From CAVZLD01 sp964522605 (lineage in GTDB: Bacteria > Planctomycetota > Planctomycetia > Pirellulales > Pirellulaceae): a stretch of 18,253 bases of DNA. The translations under genes and the position numbers were made by a program. This document shows positions 7,773 through 16,199 of the stretch, in pieces; positions within the stretch are counted from its first letter, which is position 1, and each line of letters begins with the position of its first letter. The DNA is taken from the NCBI GenBank assembly GCA_964522605.1, contig CAZFWV010000116.1, positions 1-18,253 on the forward strand, read 5' to 3'. A model generated the notes under the pieces. It searched no databases. It was not told the origin of the DNA and saw nothing but the letters and a program-made list of their open reading frames with translations.

Positions 7773-8609
7773 TTATTGTTGAATGAGCGTTCGTAAATAA
7801 TCCACACTTTCACGTGCACATTGTTGCTCGCGGCGAATGGTGTCCTCGATGGAATGACTGAAGGGTATCCATTGCTCGAGAATCGCGTTAAAGCGATGCG
7901 CAGATGACTCGAGCTGCCGCAACAGCCAGGGAAGGTCGAGCATGCCCTTGCCGGCGGAGCAGCCTTCGATGATGAATCCCAGTTGGTGTTCCATGCGGCG
8001 GATCCTAAACTCCTTCACGTGAAGATTCGCGACGAACGGAGCCAGTGTCGGGACTACGACACCGGGACCTTCCAGGGCACCAAACGAATTGGCAGTATCG
8101 AGGCAGATGCCGACAAGAGGGCAGTCGAGTTGCGTGATGATCTCTTTCAACTGATTCGCAGTGAATCGGTCGTGGTTCTCGATCGCTAGACAGATCCCTG
8201 CTTGCTCCAACTCGCCGAGAACCGTGTCGATAATGCGGATCACCTCCGGGGGGTCCGGCTGATGATCTCCAGAATCGACCACGACGCGAAGGATGGGAGA
8301 GTGAAATCGGGCGGCGATCCGGATGTATTTTCTTAAGTGCCCGGGGGCGATTCCTCGCGTTCCGACTTCGATGTCAAGTTGGAGCTGCTGTGCGGTTTGC
8401 TCCAGATCGGCGAACTCGTTTTCGGCCAGGGCATCGAGCGCCAGGTTGTCGCAGATCTGCACGACGCCAACTTGCAGTTCGACGGCTTTCTCCAAGAGCC
8501 GCGCCGCGGTCAACGGAGAACCTGGCAAGTGATTGGGAATCCCAACGGCCCACGGGTACGTGTAGGAACCAATTCCGAGACGCGTTGATAGATTCTTCTC
8601 CGCTGTCAT
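7773..8609 (-). CDS. oiaC: Xylose-isomerase-like TIM barrel, probable 3-oxo-isoapionate decarboxylase
   Basis: A 278-residue AP-endonuclease-2/xylose-isomerase-fold protein. The ATG at 8609 overlaps the apsD stop by 4 bp (ATGA), so the start is firm. The barrel begins LGIGSYTYPWAVGIP (11-25). Candidate metal and catalytic residues are E144 (LAIENHDRF), D171 (GICLDTANSFGALEG), H197 (NLHVKEF) and E245 (ILEQW). GSYT(Y/F)PWA, VVQICDNL, IEVGTRGI and ANSFGALEGP are what I recall for the group holding the 3-oxo-isoapionate decarboxylase, which makes L-erythrulose and CO2 after the ApnO step. Encoded between ApsD and ApnO, it fits that step well. If wrong, it is another sugar isomerase or epimerase of the same fold. 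No signal peptide; cytoplasmic. Confidence 0.65.
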   Translation of the reverse strand: MTAEKNLSTRLGIGSYTYPWAVGIPNHLPGSPLTAARLLEKAVELQVGVVQICDNLALDALAENEFADLEQTAQQLQLDIEVGTRGIAPGHLRKYIRIAARFHSPILRVVVDSGDHQPDPPEVIRIIDTVLGELEQAGICLAIENHDRFTANQLKEIITQLDCPLVGICLDTANSFGALEGPGVVVPTLAPFVANLHVKEFRIRRMEHQLGFIIEGCSAGKGMLDLPWLLRQLESSAHRFNAILEQWIPFSHSIEDTIRREQQCARESVDYLRTLIQQ

Positions 8610-9631
8610 CGCGCAAGCTCCACAGCCTGTTGAGTTCGAGCTGACTCGTACGCCGCAAAGACCAACTCGAGCGTCTTTAAGTTGTCTTCCGCCGTCGTCT
8701 CGGCGGGGTGAATGCCGCGCAATGAAGACAGCAGATTGTCATGGCATGCAACAATGCTCGCATGGACAACGTCGTAGGCGGGATCCGCCCAGGCATATCG
8801 CGCCGGAGGATACCGATTGGCCAACGTGCCCGCTGCCGTTGTCGTTCGGATCCAGTAGTCCAGCCCCAGTTCGACGGACCCTTCGGTACCTTCGACGAAG
8901 ACGAACGTTTGAGGAAATCGCTCCAGCTCCATTCGCGTCGCGTAGCTCATCTCACAGTTGACGGTGGCACCTTGCTCCATTCCCAAGACGACCGTGGCAA
9001 CATCTTCCCCGCGAATATCGCGGTGAACGCGATGTGTGCGGCAGAAGAGCGTTCTTGCCTCACCGAACAGGAACCGAGCAACATCCAGGATGTGCGTACC
9101 CATGTCTGTCAGCAGGAACTGATCTAGCTCCTTAAGAAACGGCTGATTATCGAATACCGGGAAGCTGTTGGAATATTGAATTCGCGCACGAAACACGTCT
9201 CCAATATCGCCTCGGTCAAGCACTCGTTTCAGCTGACGAATCGGCGTTTGCCAGCGAAAATTCTCGTGGACAAGAAGGGGTACGCCTGCGTGCCGGCAAG
9301 CGGTAGCCATTTCTCGGGCTGTCTGCAGAGAGGGGCTAAGGGGTTTCTGGCAGATGACCGGCAGACCGTATCCAGCCGCCATCATGACAAACCGGGCGTG
9401 CGTGTCGACGTCCGTGATACAGTCTACGAAATCGAGTTGTTCCTTTTTCAGCATTTCATCTGGGTCATCATAGACCCGGTCAATCTCGAAGTCGCTGGCA
9501 AGTGCCTCCGCCTTGGCCCGAGTGCGATTGAAAACAGCCACACATTTCGCCCCATCGACTTCGCCCCAGCCAGCCATATGAAACGGCGCCCAGAAACCCG
9601 CCCCGATCAAACCAAATCGCAATTCAGACAT
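8606..9631 (-). CDS. apsD: Gfo/Idh/MocA dehydrogenase, probable D-apiose dehydrogenase
   Basis: A 341-residue NAD(P)-dependent sugar dehydrogenase. The ATG at 9631 follows GGAG and overlaps the apnL stop (TGATG). The frame is open about 98 codons further upstream inside apnL, but the Rossmann motif starts only here (FGLIGAGFW, residues 6-14). ICQKPLSPS carries the family Lys (K96, EKP variant), HENFRWQ lies at 122-128 and the catalytic TDMGTHILD gives D176 and H180. The family oxidises a sugar hydroxyl; the characterised D-apiose dehydrogenase belongs here and converts D-apiose to D-apionolactone. The CQKPL.PS...VHENFRWQ pattern fits what I recall of that subgroup, and translational coupling to a lactonase makes a lactone product logical. 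First enzymatic step of the proposed pathway. Confidence 0.72.
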   Translation of the reverse strand: MSELRFGLIGAGFWAPFHMAGWGEVDGAKCVAVFNRTRAKAEALASDFEIDRVYDDPDEMLKKEQLDFVDCITDVDTHARFVMMAAGYGLPVICQKPLSPSLQTAREMATACRHAGVPLLVHENFRWQTPIRQLKRVLDRGDIGDVFRARIQYSNSFPVFDNQPFLKELDQFLLTDMGTHILDVARFLFGEARTLFCRTHRVHRDIRGEDVATVVLGMEQGATVNCEMSYATRMELERFPQTFVFVEGTEGSVELGLDYWIRTTTAAGTLANRYPPARYAWADPAYDVVHASIVACHDNLLSSLRGIHPAETTAEDNLKTLELVFAAYESARTQQAVELAR

Positions 9632-11565
9632 CAGCCTTGCTCCTGATAGTCGATGCGGGCAATTAGATATTCGTCCAGAGCGACACAATCGGTCATGGGC
9701 GGTTGCGGAGTCCCGTCGAAGCCTGGGACCGATTCTGCGACGTCCGTCTGACGATTCGGATCCAAGAAACGGAGCGATCGGTGTTTGGCCCGGGCAATCG
9801 CGTTTGGCAATTGAACGACAATCGGCTTGTCGGTCAGATTCGCCAGCCAGGCCGTGCCACCATGCTGTCGTTCGGCAATAAACCCACCAACCGTCAACGG
9901 AGTGTCGAATCCCAGCATGCTGCACTCGGATCCTCTCAGACCGGCCAAGTCAGAGAACAGTTGGCCGACGGGAAACACTTGTCCCGGCTGTGAAGGAAAC
10001 AGTTCGGGCAGCGGGCAACCCTCGTCGAGTTCCATCGCGCCGCGCCATCCTGTCGTTTCAAAAAACGTCAGCGACTCGGCTCCCGCGCCGGCCAATGTCG
10101 CCAAGGTGCCTAGGGTCCAGGCGGCGGTAAAGAGTGTCGGTTGACGTTCATCGACTTGAAAGGGCAACTCGTTGTGTGCAGTCTCGATCTTGGGGCCAGT
10201 TGCGACCGCGTTAAAGCGAGGTTTCAAGGTGATCGGCGAGATGCAGATGCGGGCCGAGCTGACGAAGGTTTTCGCCGTTCTCACGGTGTCGCCCTGAGCC
10301 TCGAGCGTCTCCATGACAGATCGGTTGTCGAAGGCATGAACTTGCGCGTTGATCGAGTAGGCAATCCAATCGGCGAGTTGTGTTCTGGGCCGATCACGAT
10401 TCAATTCGGCAAAGTTGGCGTTGGTTCCCGCGGCGAACGAGGCTGCGGGGGTGACATCAGCAAGGACGGTCCGAGCCTGTCTTAACATCGCATCCGATGC
10501 GCAGGTATGGTTGTGTTGGTACACGAGCCACATCGCAACGGGAGGCATCACCGCGTTGACCAGGCGACCGAATCGTTTCCATTGCTCGTCAAGAAGATCC
10601 GGATTGAGTGCGATGGCGACATGCAGGTCCGTATCGAGCTGGTTAGCCTGCTCCGTGGCTGCGCGCAACCGGGGTTCGAGGTCTTCGGATGTGAGTGACA
10701 GGTCAACGCGCAGGTGGTCGAGTTTCAGACGAGCGAGAAAACGCTGTTGTCCGGGAGAGAGTGGTTTTCCGTGTGATGCGATACAGAGCCCGATTCCTGG
10801 GAATCGAAACGTACGACCGATCTTCGCAGGAATCGAGGCACTGGACTCGAAACGGGATGAATGAGACCGACTCAAGTTCCGGATCGCTTCCCCCTCGAGC
10901 CTCAGTTGAACCGACTGAGCGATCTCCGTTCCCTCAGGTACTGCTACCGGAAATGGAGATGCGAGCGGTGTACAGTAGGTTTTGAAGGAAGCGTCGGTCC
11001 AGTTTCGTTGATCCTCGGTTTCGAATTCGTCACCCTCGCAGATGACCGTCGCTGCGACCCCCGGCGCAATACGATGGCGAATCGCACGAACGCTCAGGAA
11101 AGGTTGATGGGGGGCGATGGAATCGGGAAACTGCGATTTCTGCCAATTGCCGTCGACGTGTTGAATCTCGCAGTCGGTGCCGGCGGTGGTTGCCGAACCG
11201 TGCAGCACACAGAATCCAATTCGATTCCGCCGGAATGAGGCGTAGGCGCGTCCATGCATCCGGTACTCAATTTGGCCCTCGGCCGACCCTCGAATCTCAC
11301 CTTTCCACCGAAAATCAATGGTTTCCCGCTGACACGCGACCCAGAAAGTCACGTCGAACGAGTCTTCGCGCTGAACAACTGACAGATGAGACACTCGCGG
11401 CTTGACGGTGTCCCAATTGGAATCGCGTACCGCTACGTAGATGCCGCGAAGGACCTCGAGATTGCCCCATCGCACATCACGCAGAAATCCTGTATTCCGA
11501 TCAAGCTGCATGGTGAGCGGACCGGCCCGGAGCGAAAGGTCATCGACGATCGCATCAGTCGACAT
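9631..11565 (-). CDS. apnL: D-apionate lactonase-like protein
   Basis: A 644-residue protein. The ATG at 11565 has GGAG upstream; a longer open frame would run into the permease gene. No signal peptide, so cytoplasmic. Residues about 10-225 form a beta-sandwich with conserved VLRGIYVAVRD (38-48) and RRNRIGFCVLH (112-122). Residues about 255-515 form a glycosidase-like TIM barrel (LRVDLS at 285, GTNANFAELNR at 380-390, FFETTGWRGAMELDEG at 501-516). A small beta domain ends the protein (TAWLANLTDKPIVVQL). Length and motifs match the D-apionate lactonases, a rare family that hydrolyses apionolactone to D-apionate. The gene overlaps the permease by 11 bp and touches the dehydrogenase that would make its substrate. 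This is the most diagnostic gene of the operon. Confidence 0.75.
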   Translation of the reverse strand: MSTDAIVDDLSLRAGPLTMQLDRNTGFLRDVRWGNLEVLRGIYVAVRDSNWDTVKPRVSHLSVVQREDSFDVTFWVACQRETIDFRWKGEIRGSAEGQIEYRMHGRAYASFRRNRIGFCVLHGSATTAGTDCEIQHVDGNWQKSQFPDSIAPHQPFLSVRAIRHRIAPGVAATVICEGDEFETEDQRNWTDASFKTYCTPLASPFPVAVPEGTEIAQSVQLRLEGEAIRNLSRSHSSRFESSASIPAKIGRTFRFPGIGLCIASHGKPLSPGQQRFLARLKLDHLRVDLSLTSEDLEPRLRAATEQANQLDTDLHVAIALNPDLLDEQWKRFGRLVNAVMPPVAMWLVYQHNHTCASDAMLRQARTVLADVTPAASFAAGTNANFAELNRDRPRTQLADWIAYSINAQVHAFDNRSVMETLEAQGDTVRTAKTFVSSARICISPITLKPRFNAVATGPKIETAHNELPFQVDERQPTLFTAAWTLGTLATLAGAGAESLTFFETTGWRGAMELDEGCPLPELFPSQPGQVFPVGQLFSDLAGLRGSECSMLGFDTPLTVGGFIAERQHGGTAWLANLTDKPIVVQLPNAIARAKHRSLRFLDPNRQTDVAESVPGFDGTPQPPMTDCVALDEYLIARIDYQEQG

Positions 11566-12568
11566 GCGAGGTCTCCCGGATCTCAGAAGACAACGGCCGT
11601 ATGCGACGCTGCATAAGCCGTGACATTTGCCGATGGGCAAGACTGTCAAGCAGCACGGCGATGAAGATGATCGCACCCGTAACGATCGGATAGATGTACG
11701 GATCCGCATCCACGAGATTCAGTCCGTTTCGCACGGTTTCGATGATCAACGCGCCAAAGACCGCACCCAACGCCGTCCCGCGACCTCCGAACAGGCTTGC
11801 TCCGCCCAAGACGGCCGCCGCAATCACATCCAGTTCGCGACCCTGTCCCAGGTTGGGTGACACGGCTGCTAATTGGGCAAGTGCGATGATGCCGCCGACT
11901 CCGGCCATCACGGCGCAAATGACGTAGACGGCGAGTGTGATCCGGTTGACTGCGAGCCCCGCCTTTTGCGCGGCGAATGGGTCGACACCCAGTGCGTACA
12001 GCTGTCTTCCGAACGGAGTACAGCTCAGGATGTACTGAGCGACCACGACGACAGCGACTAGAATCCAGACCGGAAGTGGAATCGAGAAAGGTCGTACAGC
12101 AGCCAGAAGAAGGAAAGTCTCCGGGAGATTGATCGCCCGAGTCTCGGTGATCCACAGCCCTAAGCCTCGCGCCACAAACAACGTCGCCAGCGTGACGATG
12201 AACGGCGAGAGTCCGAGCCACGTGATGACGATTCCGTTGAAGACGCCGCAGAGAAACGCAACGAATAACATGGCGAGAAGAGCGCCACCGACCGGGATGT
12301 CTAAGCGAACGACCAGGCTGCCCCCGACGGCGCCGGCCAGGAAAATGATCGAGCCCACGGAAAGATCGATACCGGCGGTCAAGAGGACAAAGGTCATTCC
12401 GACCGCCGCGATGGCGATGGGGGTCGCCTGAATCAGGATGTTGACGAAGTTCTCGACGGCGAGGAACTTGGGGCTCAGGCAGGAAAAGGTGACCACCACG
12501 AGCAGAAGAAGGCCAAACGAGGCGCTGCGCGTCAGGGCAATTCCCGTTGACCGAGCGATCGAACTCAT
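11555..12568 (-). CDS. Ribose-type sugar ABC transporter permease (second copy)
   Basis: A 337-residue RbsC/BPD_transp_2-family inner-membrane protein with about 8-10 hydrophobic segments. Diagnostic motifs are FVLLTAGIDLSVGS (60-73), the cytoplasmic GVDPFAAQKAGL loop (about 195) and VLGGASLFGGRGT (about 253). The ATG at 12568 overlaps the ATPase stop by 4 bp (ATGA), and its 3' end overlaps apnL by 11 bp, so transport and catabolism are translationally linked. It differs clearly from the other permease of the operon, so the two may pair as a heterodimer. D-apiose as cargo is inferred from the downstream enzymes. Confidence 0.9.
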   Translation of the reverse strand: MSSIARSTGIALTRSASFGLLLLVVVTFSCLSPKFLAVENFVNILIQATPIAIAAVGMTFVLLTAGIDLSVGSIIFLAGAVGGSLVVRLDIPVGGALLAMLFVAFLCGVFNGIVITWLGLSPFIVTLATLFVARGLGLWITETRAINLPETFLLLAAVRPFSIPLPVWILVAVVVVAQYILSCTPFGRQLYALGVDPFAAQKAGLAVNRITLAVYVICAVMAGVGGIIALAQLAAVSPNLGQGRELDVIAAAVLGGASLFGGRGTALGAVFGALIIETVRNGLNLVDADPYIYPIVTGAIIFIAVLLDSLAHRQMSRLMQRRIRPLSSEIRETSHVD

Positions 12569-14082
12569 CGCAGTCGCTCCTTCCCGAGAGCCGACCGCAG
12601 GATTGCACTGCGATCAAAATCCGCCCGCTCGACAACCGTCTGGATCTCGCCCCGTGCCATTACCAGGATCCGGTCACTTAGCCCGATCAGTTCCTCCAGC
12701 TCCGACGAGATCAGCAGGATGCCCGAGCCGCTGTCCGTCAACTGTCGGATCTGGTCGTAGATGTCGACTTTCGCTCCGACGTCAATCCCGCGTGTTGGTT
12801 CGTCCAGTATCAAGACGTCGGCGCCTCGATGGAGCCATTTGGCCAGGACCACCTTCTGCTGATTTCCGCCACTCAGCGTCCTTACGCTTTGTGCGTTCAT
12901 GTCGGCACACTGAATTCCAAGCGATTCGACGAGTTCCGCAACTCGCCGTCGAAGCGGCTCGCGCTGAATCGGCCCGATCGGAGAATCGCAGTACTGGTCT
13001 AACGCAGCGAGGGCAACGTTGTCCTCCACACCGGCGTTGACCAGCAATCCTTCGCGTCGCCGATCTTCCGTCAGAAACCCCATGCCGTTGTGAATACACT
13101 GACGCGGCGTCGGGCTGGCAAGCTTCTGACCTTTGATGCGGATTTCACCCCGATCGATTGCGTCCAGACCAAACAAGATCCGCGCCAGTTCCGTGCGTCC
13201 TGAACCCATCAGGCCCGAGATTCCCAGTACTTCTCCTCGGCGCAACGTGAAACTGATGTTTTGAACAACGCCCGGCTTGCAGATCCGGTCCACTTCAAGC
13301 ACGACATCGCCCGGTTGCGATGCACGTTTCGGATAGAGCGTGTCGATGTTGCGACCGACCATCTTAGAGATCAATTGATCGACGGTGAAATCCTCTGTCT
13401 TGCCCATCGCCTGCACTTGACCGTCGCGCAGGACCACGATTGTGTCACTCAGTCGTAATACGTCGCCCAGGCTATGCGAAATGTAGATCACTGCGGTTCC
13501 TTGACTACGCAGTTGGTCGATAATCTGAAACAGCCGCCGTGTCTGCTCTTGGCCCAGAGAGGTCGTCGGTTCGTCGAAGATGATGAGCGCCGGGGCGACG
13601 CGAATTGCCTTCGCGATTTCCACAAGTTGGCGTTCGCCCGGCGTCAACCTGGATAGATGCAGTTCGGGGTTGAGTTCGAGCCCCACGGCCTCGAGAATCC
13701 GTTGGGCGTCCTGGCGCAGGCGGCGGCGGTCAATCTGTGGGATTCCAAGCCGCCGCTTGCAAGGCATTTCGGTCAGGAAGAGGTTTTCGGCAATGCTGAG
13801 ATTCGGGAACAGGTTCAATTCCTGATGGACGACGGCGACGCCACGGTCCGTCGCTTCCCTCGCCGACTGAGGTGCATACGGAGCATCGCCGAGTGTCATC
13901 GTCCCGGAATCCGGACGTACGACTCCGCCCAGAATATTCATCAGCGTCGACTTGCCTGCGCCGTTTTCTCCGACCAGTCCCAGTACCGTACCGCGCTCGA
14001 CGGTCATGCTGACCTGGGACAACGCTCGCGTCTGAAAGAACATCTTGTCGATTTGCTTGACTTCCAGAGCGGTTGCTGCCAT
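12565..14082 (-). CDS. Ribose-type sugar ABC transporter ATPase (two nucleotide-binding domains)
   Basis: A 505-residue RbsA/MglA-type fused ATPase. The start at 14082 (MAATALEVKQID) has GAGG upstream and leaves 10 bp after the permease stop; an in-frame start at 14127 would overlap that gene by 35 bp. Domain 1 has Walker A GENGAGKST, signature LTPGERQ and Walker B LIIFDEPTTSLG. Domain 2 has the degenerate Walker A GLMGSGRTE (Lys replaced by Arg, usual for the second half of this family), signature LSGGNQQK and Walker B LILDEPTRGIDVG. It energises import through the two flanking permeases from the cytoplasmic face. Confidence 0.93.
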   Translation of the reverse strand: MAATALEVKQIDKMFFQTRALSQVSMTVERGTVLGLVGENGAGKSTLMNILGGVVRPDSGTMTLGDAPYAPQSAREATDRGVAVVHQELNLFPNLSIAENLFLTEMPCKRRLGIPQIDRRRLRQDAQRILEAVGLELNPELHLSRLTPGERQLVEIAKAIRVAPALIIFDEPTTSLGQEQTRRLFQIIDQLRSQGTAVIYISHSLGDVLRLSDTIVVLRDGQVQAMGKTEDFTVDQLISKMVGRNIDTLYPKRASQPGDVVLEVDRICKPGVVQNISFTLRRGEVLGISGLMGSGRTELARILFGLDAIDRGEIRIKGQKLASPTPRQCIHNGMGFLTEDRRREGLLVNAGVEDNVALAALDQYCDSPIGPIQREPLRRRVAELVESLGIQCADMNAQSVRTLSGGNQQKVVLAKWLHRGADVLILDEPTRGIDVGAKVDIYDQIRQLTDSGSGILLISSELEELIGLSDRILVMARGEIQTVVERADFDRSAILRSALGKERLR

Positions 14083-14092
14083 GGTCGTTGCC

Positions 14093-15097
14093 TCACGCGC
14101 CTTGTCGAAATCGGTTGCGGGCAACATCGAGGATCGCCGCCAGAAGAATAAACAGACCCTTGACCGTGATCACGTGCCAATACCTCAGCCCAATCATGTT
14201 CAGGCTGTTCCCCAACAACGCGATGAAGAAGGCTCCCAAGAGTGTCCCCGTGATCCTGCCGCGCCCCCCAAAAAGACTCGTCCCTCCAATCACCGCAGCG
14301 CCAATACAGTCGAGCAAGACCTCGTTCTCAACCAGTTGCGGCGAGCCGGTGTAGAGGCGTGCGGTGTAAAGCACCGAGGCAAAGGCCGCACAGAATCCAC
14401 TGATCGAATATGCCAAGACGGTCGTTCCAACCAGAGGGACGCCCGAGATACGGGCGGTTTCTGGGCTGTGACCGATCGCGTAGAGCCAACGGCCGGCGAC
14501 GGTTCGGGCAAGTAAGTAGTAGGCCGCCACAGCCAGAATGCTGGCCCAGAACAGCGGCAGAGGGATCCCCATCAGACGCCCGTACCAGAGCTCTACAAAC
14601 TGCTCCGAGACGGTAGTGCGGCCCGATTGCGTGACCCAAACGGCAGTTCCTCCCAGCCCAATCAATGACGCGAGTGTGACGAGAAATGCTGGCATTCGAA
14701 GAACACCAACTGCCAAGCCATGAACTGCGCCGATCAGCGCTCCCACACAGACCATCACCATCGAAGCCAATGCAACGGCAGGCCCGTCTCCCAGAAGCTG
14801 AGACGTTGTGGTGGCCAGCGTCGCCCCCAGCACACTAGTGAGTGAAATCACGGCCGGCATGCTCAAGTCGATGCCGGCCGTGATCAAGACAACTGTCTGG
14901 CCGATTGCCAATACGGCCAGCAGTGCGGTTCCCAGCAGCAGCAACTCGACATTGGCGATCGACGCCATTTCTGGACGTGCCGGGAGCACACTCAGAAATA
15001 GCAGTAAGCTCATCCACAGCACCGGCGCATTCCAGAAGAGCTGACTCAGTTGGAGGAGCGGCTGCGATCTCGTCCGGGTTGTCGTGGTTGTCGCCAT
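14093..15097 (-). CDS. Ribose-type sugar ABC transporter permease (first copy)
   Basis: A 334-residue RbsC-family inner-membrane protein, ending 10 bp before the ATPase. Motifs are VVLITAGIDLSMPAV, the cytoplasmic IGHSPETARISGV loop and VIGGTSLFGGRG. I place the start at the ATG at 15097, which gives a normal family length and a short polar leader (MATTTTTRTRSQ) before the first membrane helix; the ribosome site there is poor. A GTG at 15196 would add 33 residues and also lacks a site, so the start is uncertain. Confidence 0.88.
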   Translation of the reverse strand: MATTTTTRTRSQPLLQLSQLFWNAPVLWMSLLLFLSVLPARPEMASIANVELLLLGTALLAVLAIGQTVVLITAGIDLSMPAVISLTSVLGATLATTTSQLLGDGPAVALASMVMVCVGALIGAVHGLAVGVLRMPAFLVTLASLIGLGGTAVWVTQSGRTTVSEQFVELWYGRLMGIPLPLFWASILAVAAYYLLARTVAGRWLYAIGHSPETARISGVPLVGTTVLAYSISGFCAAFASVLYTARLYTGSPQLVENEVLLDCIGAAVIGGTSLFGGRGRITGTLLGAFFIALLGNSLNMIGLRYWHVITVKGLFILLAAILDVARNRFRQGA

Positions 15098-15218
15098 GGG
15101 TTCACGCGGCTGCGTCCGACTGCCGTGCCAACCGTTCCTTAAACCGTCGCCCGTCTGGGAAAACGCTGGATCCGAGTTCAACGTACGTTCGTGCACCCAC
15201 GTGGGGCAATGATCAATT
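15098..15218 (-). promoter_or_regulatory. Spacer with two perfect palindromes between binding-protein and permease genes
   Basis: The only large gap in an otherwise tightly packed operon (121 bp). It holds AACGTACGTT (15180-15189) and CCCACGTGGG (15196-15205), both perfect 10-bp palindromes 6 bp apart. In binding-protein-dependent transporters, structure after the binding-protein gene often raises its message level over the membrane genes. A role here is inferred from position only, and loop-less palindromes may instead be protein sites. Confidence 0.35.
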
Positions 15219-16199
15219 TCACTCCGTCACGCCAGCGCCCCACATTTGCGGAGACTTCTCTGCGAGATTGTCCTGGTGGATCACAAACCCTGGGTCGGCA
15301 ATGATCGGGGCGACTTGTGCACCGCGATGCATCTGCAATAACGCGTCGATCGACGCCGAACATTCGTAGTAGACGTCTTGTACACCGCAAGCATCCAGAT
15401 ACCCATCCTTCAGCATCCGGTAGGCGGTCGAGTCACCATCGAATCCACCGAGCAACACGTGGCCGGGTTCGCCAATTCTGTGGTACTTTCCAGCATCTTT
15501 CAAAGCGGCTACGAGCGACGGAAACAAGAAATCGGATGAAGTAAACACAAAATCGATACCTGGTTCCGCGTACAACGCATTCCGAACACCATCCAACGCT
15601 TTGTCTTGGCTCCATTCGGTGGGGACCCGGGCCACGACTTCGATGACGTCGGAGTACTCGCGTACCGCGTCGTCAAAGCCATCGCGGCGCCCAACCGCGT
15701 TGATGTCGCCTAAATCCCCGATCAATATCATCGCCTTGTGACGCTTGCCCGTCCGGCGTGCCTTCTGAGCCATATATCGGACCGTTGCCTTCGCCAATTC
15801 GTAGTTGTCAGCAACCACGGTCGTTGATCGAAAACGATTGTCGGCAGGCGGACGGTTGTAGATCACAATCGGGATCCCCGCTTCGTTTGCCGCCCGAATC
15901 ATCGGAATGACGGTCGTGGCATCTTTGGGAGCGACGAGGATTCCATCCACGCCGCGCGCGATGAAGATATGGATCTGCTCCAATTGTCGGTTCGCGTCGT
16001 TGTCCGCCACCGCTTCGATCATCTCGATCCCGCGCCGGCCGAGTTCCTCGCGCACCGCTTCGAAACTCGCCACCCAATACTCAGTCTGCAGCGTCTCGAA
16101 GGCAACGCCGATCCGCATGTTCCGCGGTTCGTCTCCACATCCGACCAGCAGCAGGAGTGCGAGCGCCGGACAGAACCGGTTCTGGGCAAGGCGAGTCAT
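15219..16199 (-). CDS. Sugar-binding lipoprotein of ABC transporter, RbsB type
   Basis: A 326-residue periplasmic-binding-protein-1-like lipoprotein (Peripla_BP_4 type). The ATG at 16199 gives a type II signal peptide with lipobox LLVGC (Cys21) and a basic N-terminus; a longer reading has no signal. The mature protein starts MRIGVAFETLQTEYW, with GVDGILVAPKDAT (about 95-107), IPIVIYNR, IDFVFTSSD and VLLGGFDGD marking the two lobes. First gene of the operon, directly behind the predicted promoter. Three characterised D-apiose-binding proteins belong to ABC systems, and the neighbouring enzymes make D-apiose the likely ligand; the ligand itself cannot be read from the sequence. Confidence 0.88.
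   Translation of the reverse strand: MTRLAQNRFCPALALLLLVGCGDEPRNMRIGVAFETLQTEYWVASFEAVREELGRRGIEMIEAVADNDANRQLEQIHIFIARGVDGILVAPKDATTVIPMIRAANEAGIPIVIYNRPPADNRFRSTTVVADNYELAKATVRYMAQKARRTGKRHKAMILIGDLGDINAVGRRDGFDDAVREYSDVIEVVARVPTEWSQDKALDGVRNALYAEPGIDFVFTSSDFLFPSLVAALKDAGKYHRIGEPGHVLLGGFDGDSTAYRMLKDGYLDACGVQDVYYECSASIDALLQMHRGAQVAPIIADPGFVIHQDNLAEKSPQMWGAGVTE

Noticed and set aside
9632..9925. 98-codon N-terminal extension of the dehydrogenase
   Set aside because: It lies wholly inside apnL in another frame, and the Rossmann fold starts exactly at the ATG at 9631, which has its own ribosome site.
11646..12635. Minus-strand open frame (329 codons) overlapping the second permease in another frame
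   Set aside because: Its Arg/Gly/His-rich composition lacks any motif, while the overlapping frame is a clear RbsC permease.
11555..16199. Ribose uptake operon (rbs)
   Set aside because: The transporter is of ribose type, but no ribokinase or RbsD is present and the coupled enzymes are of the apiose/apionate families.
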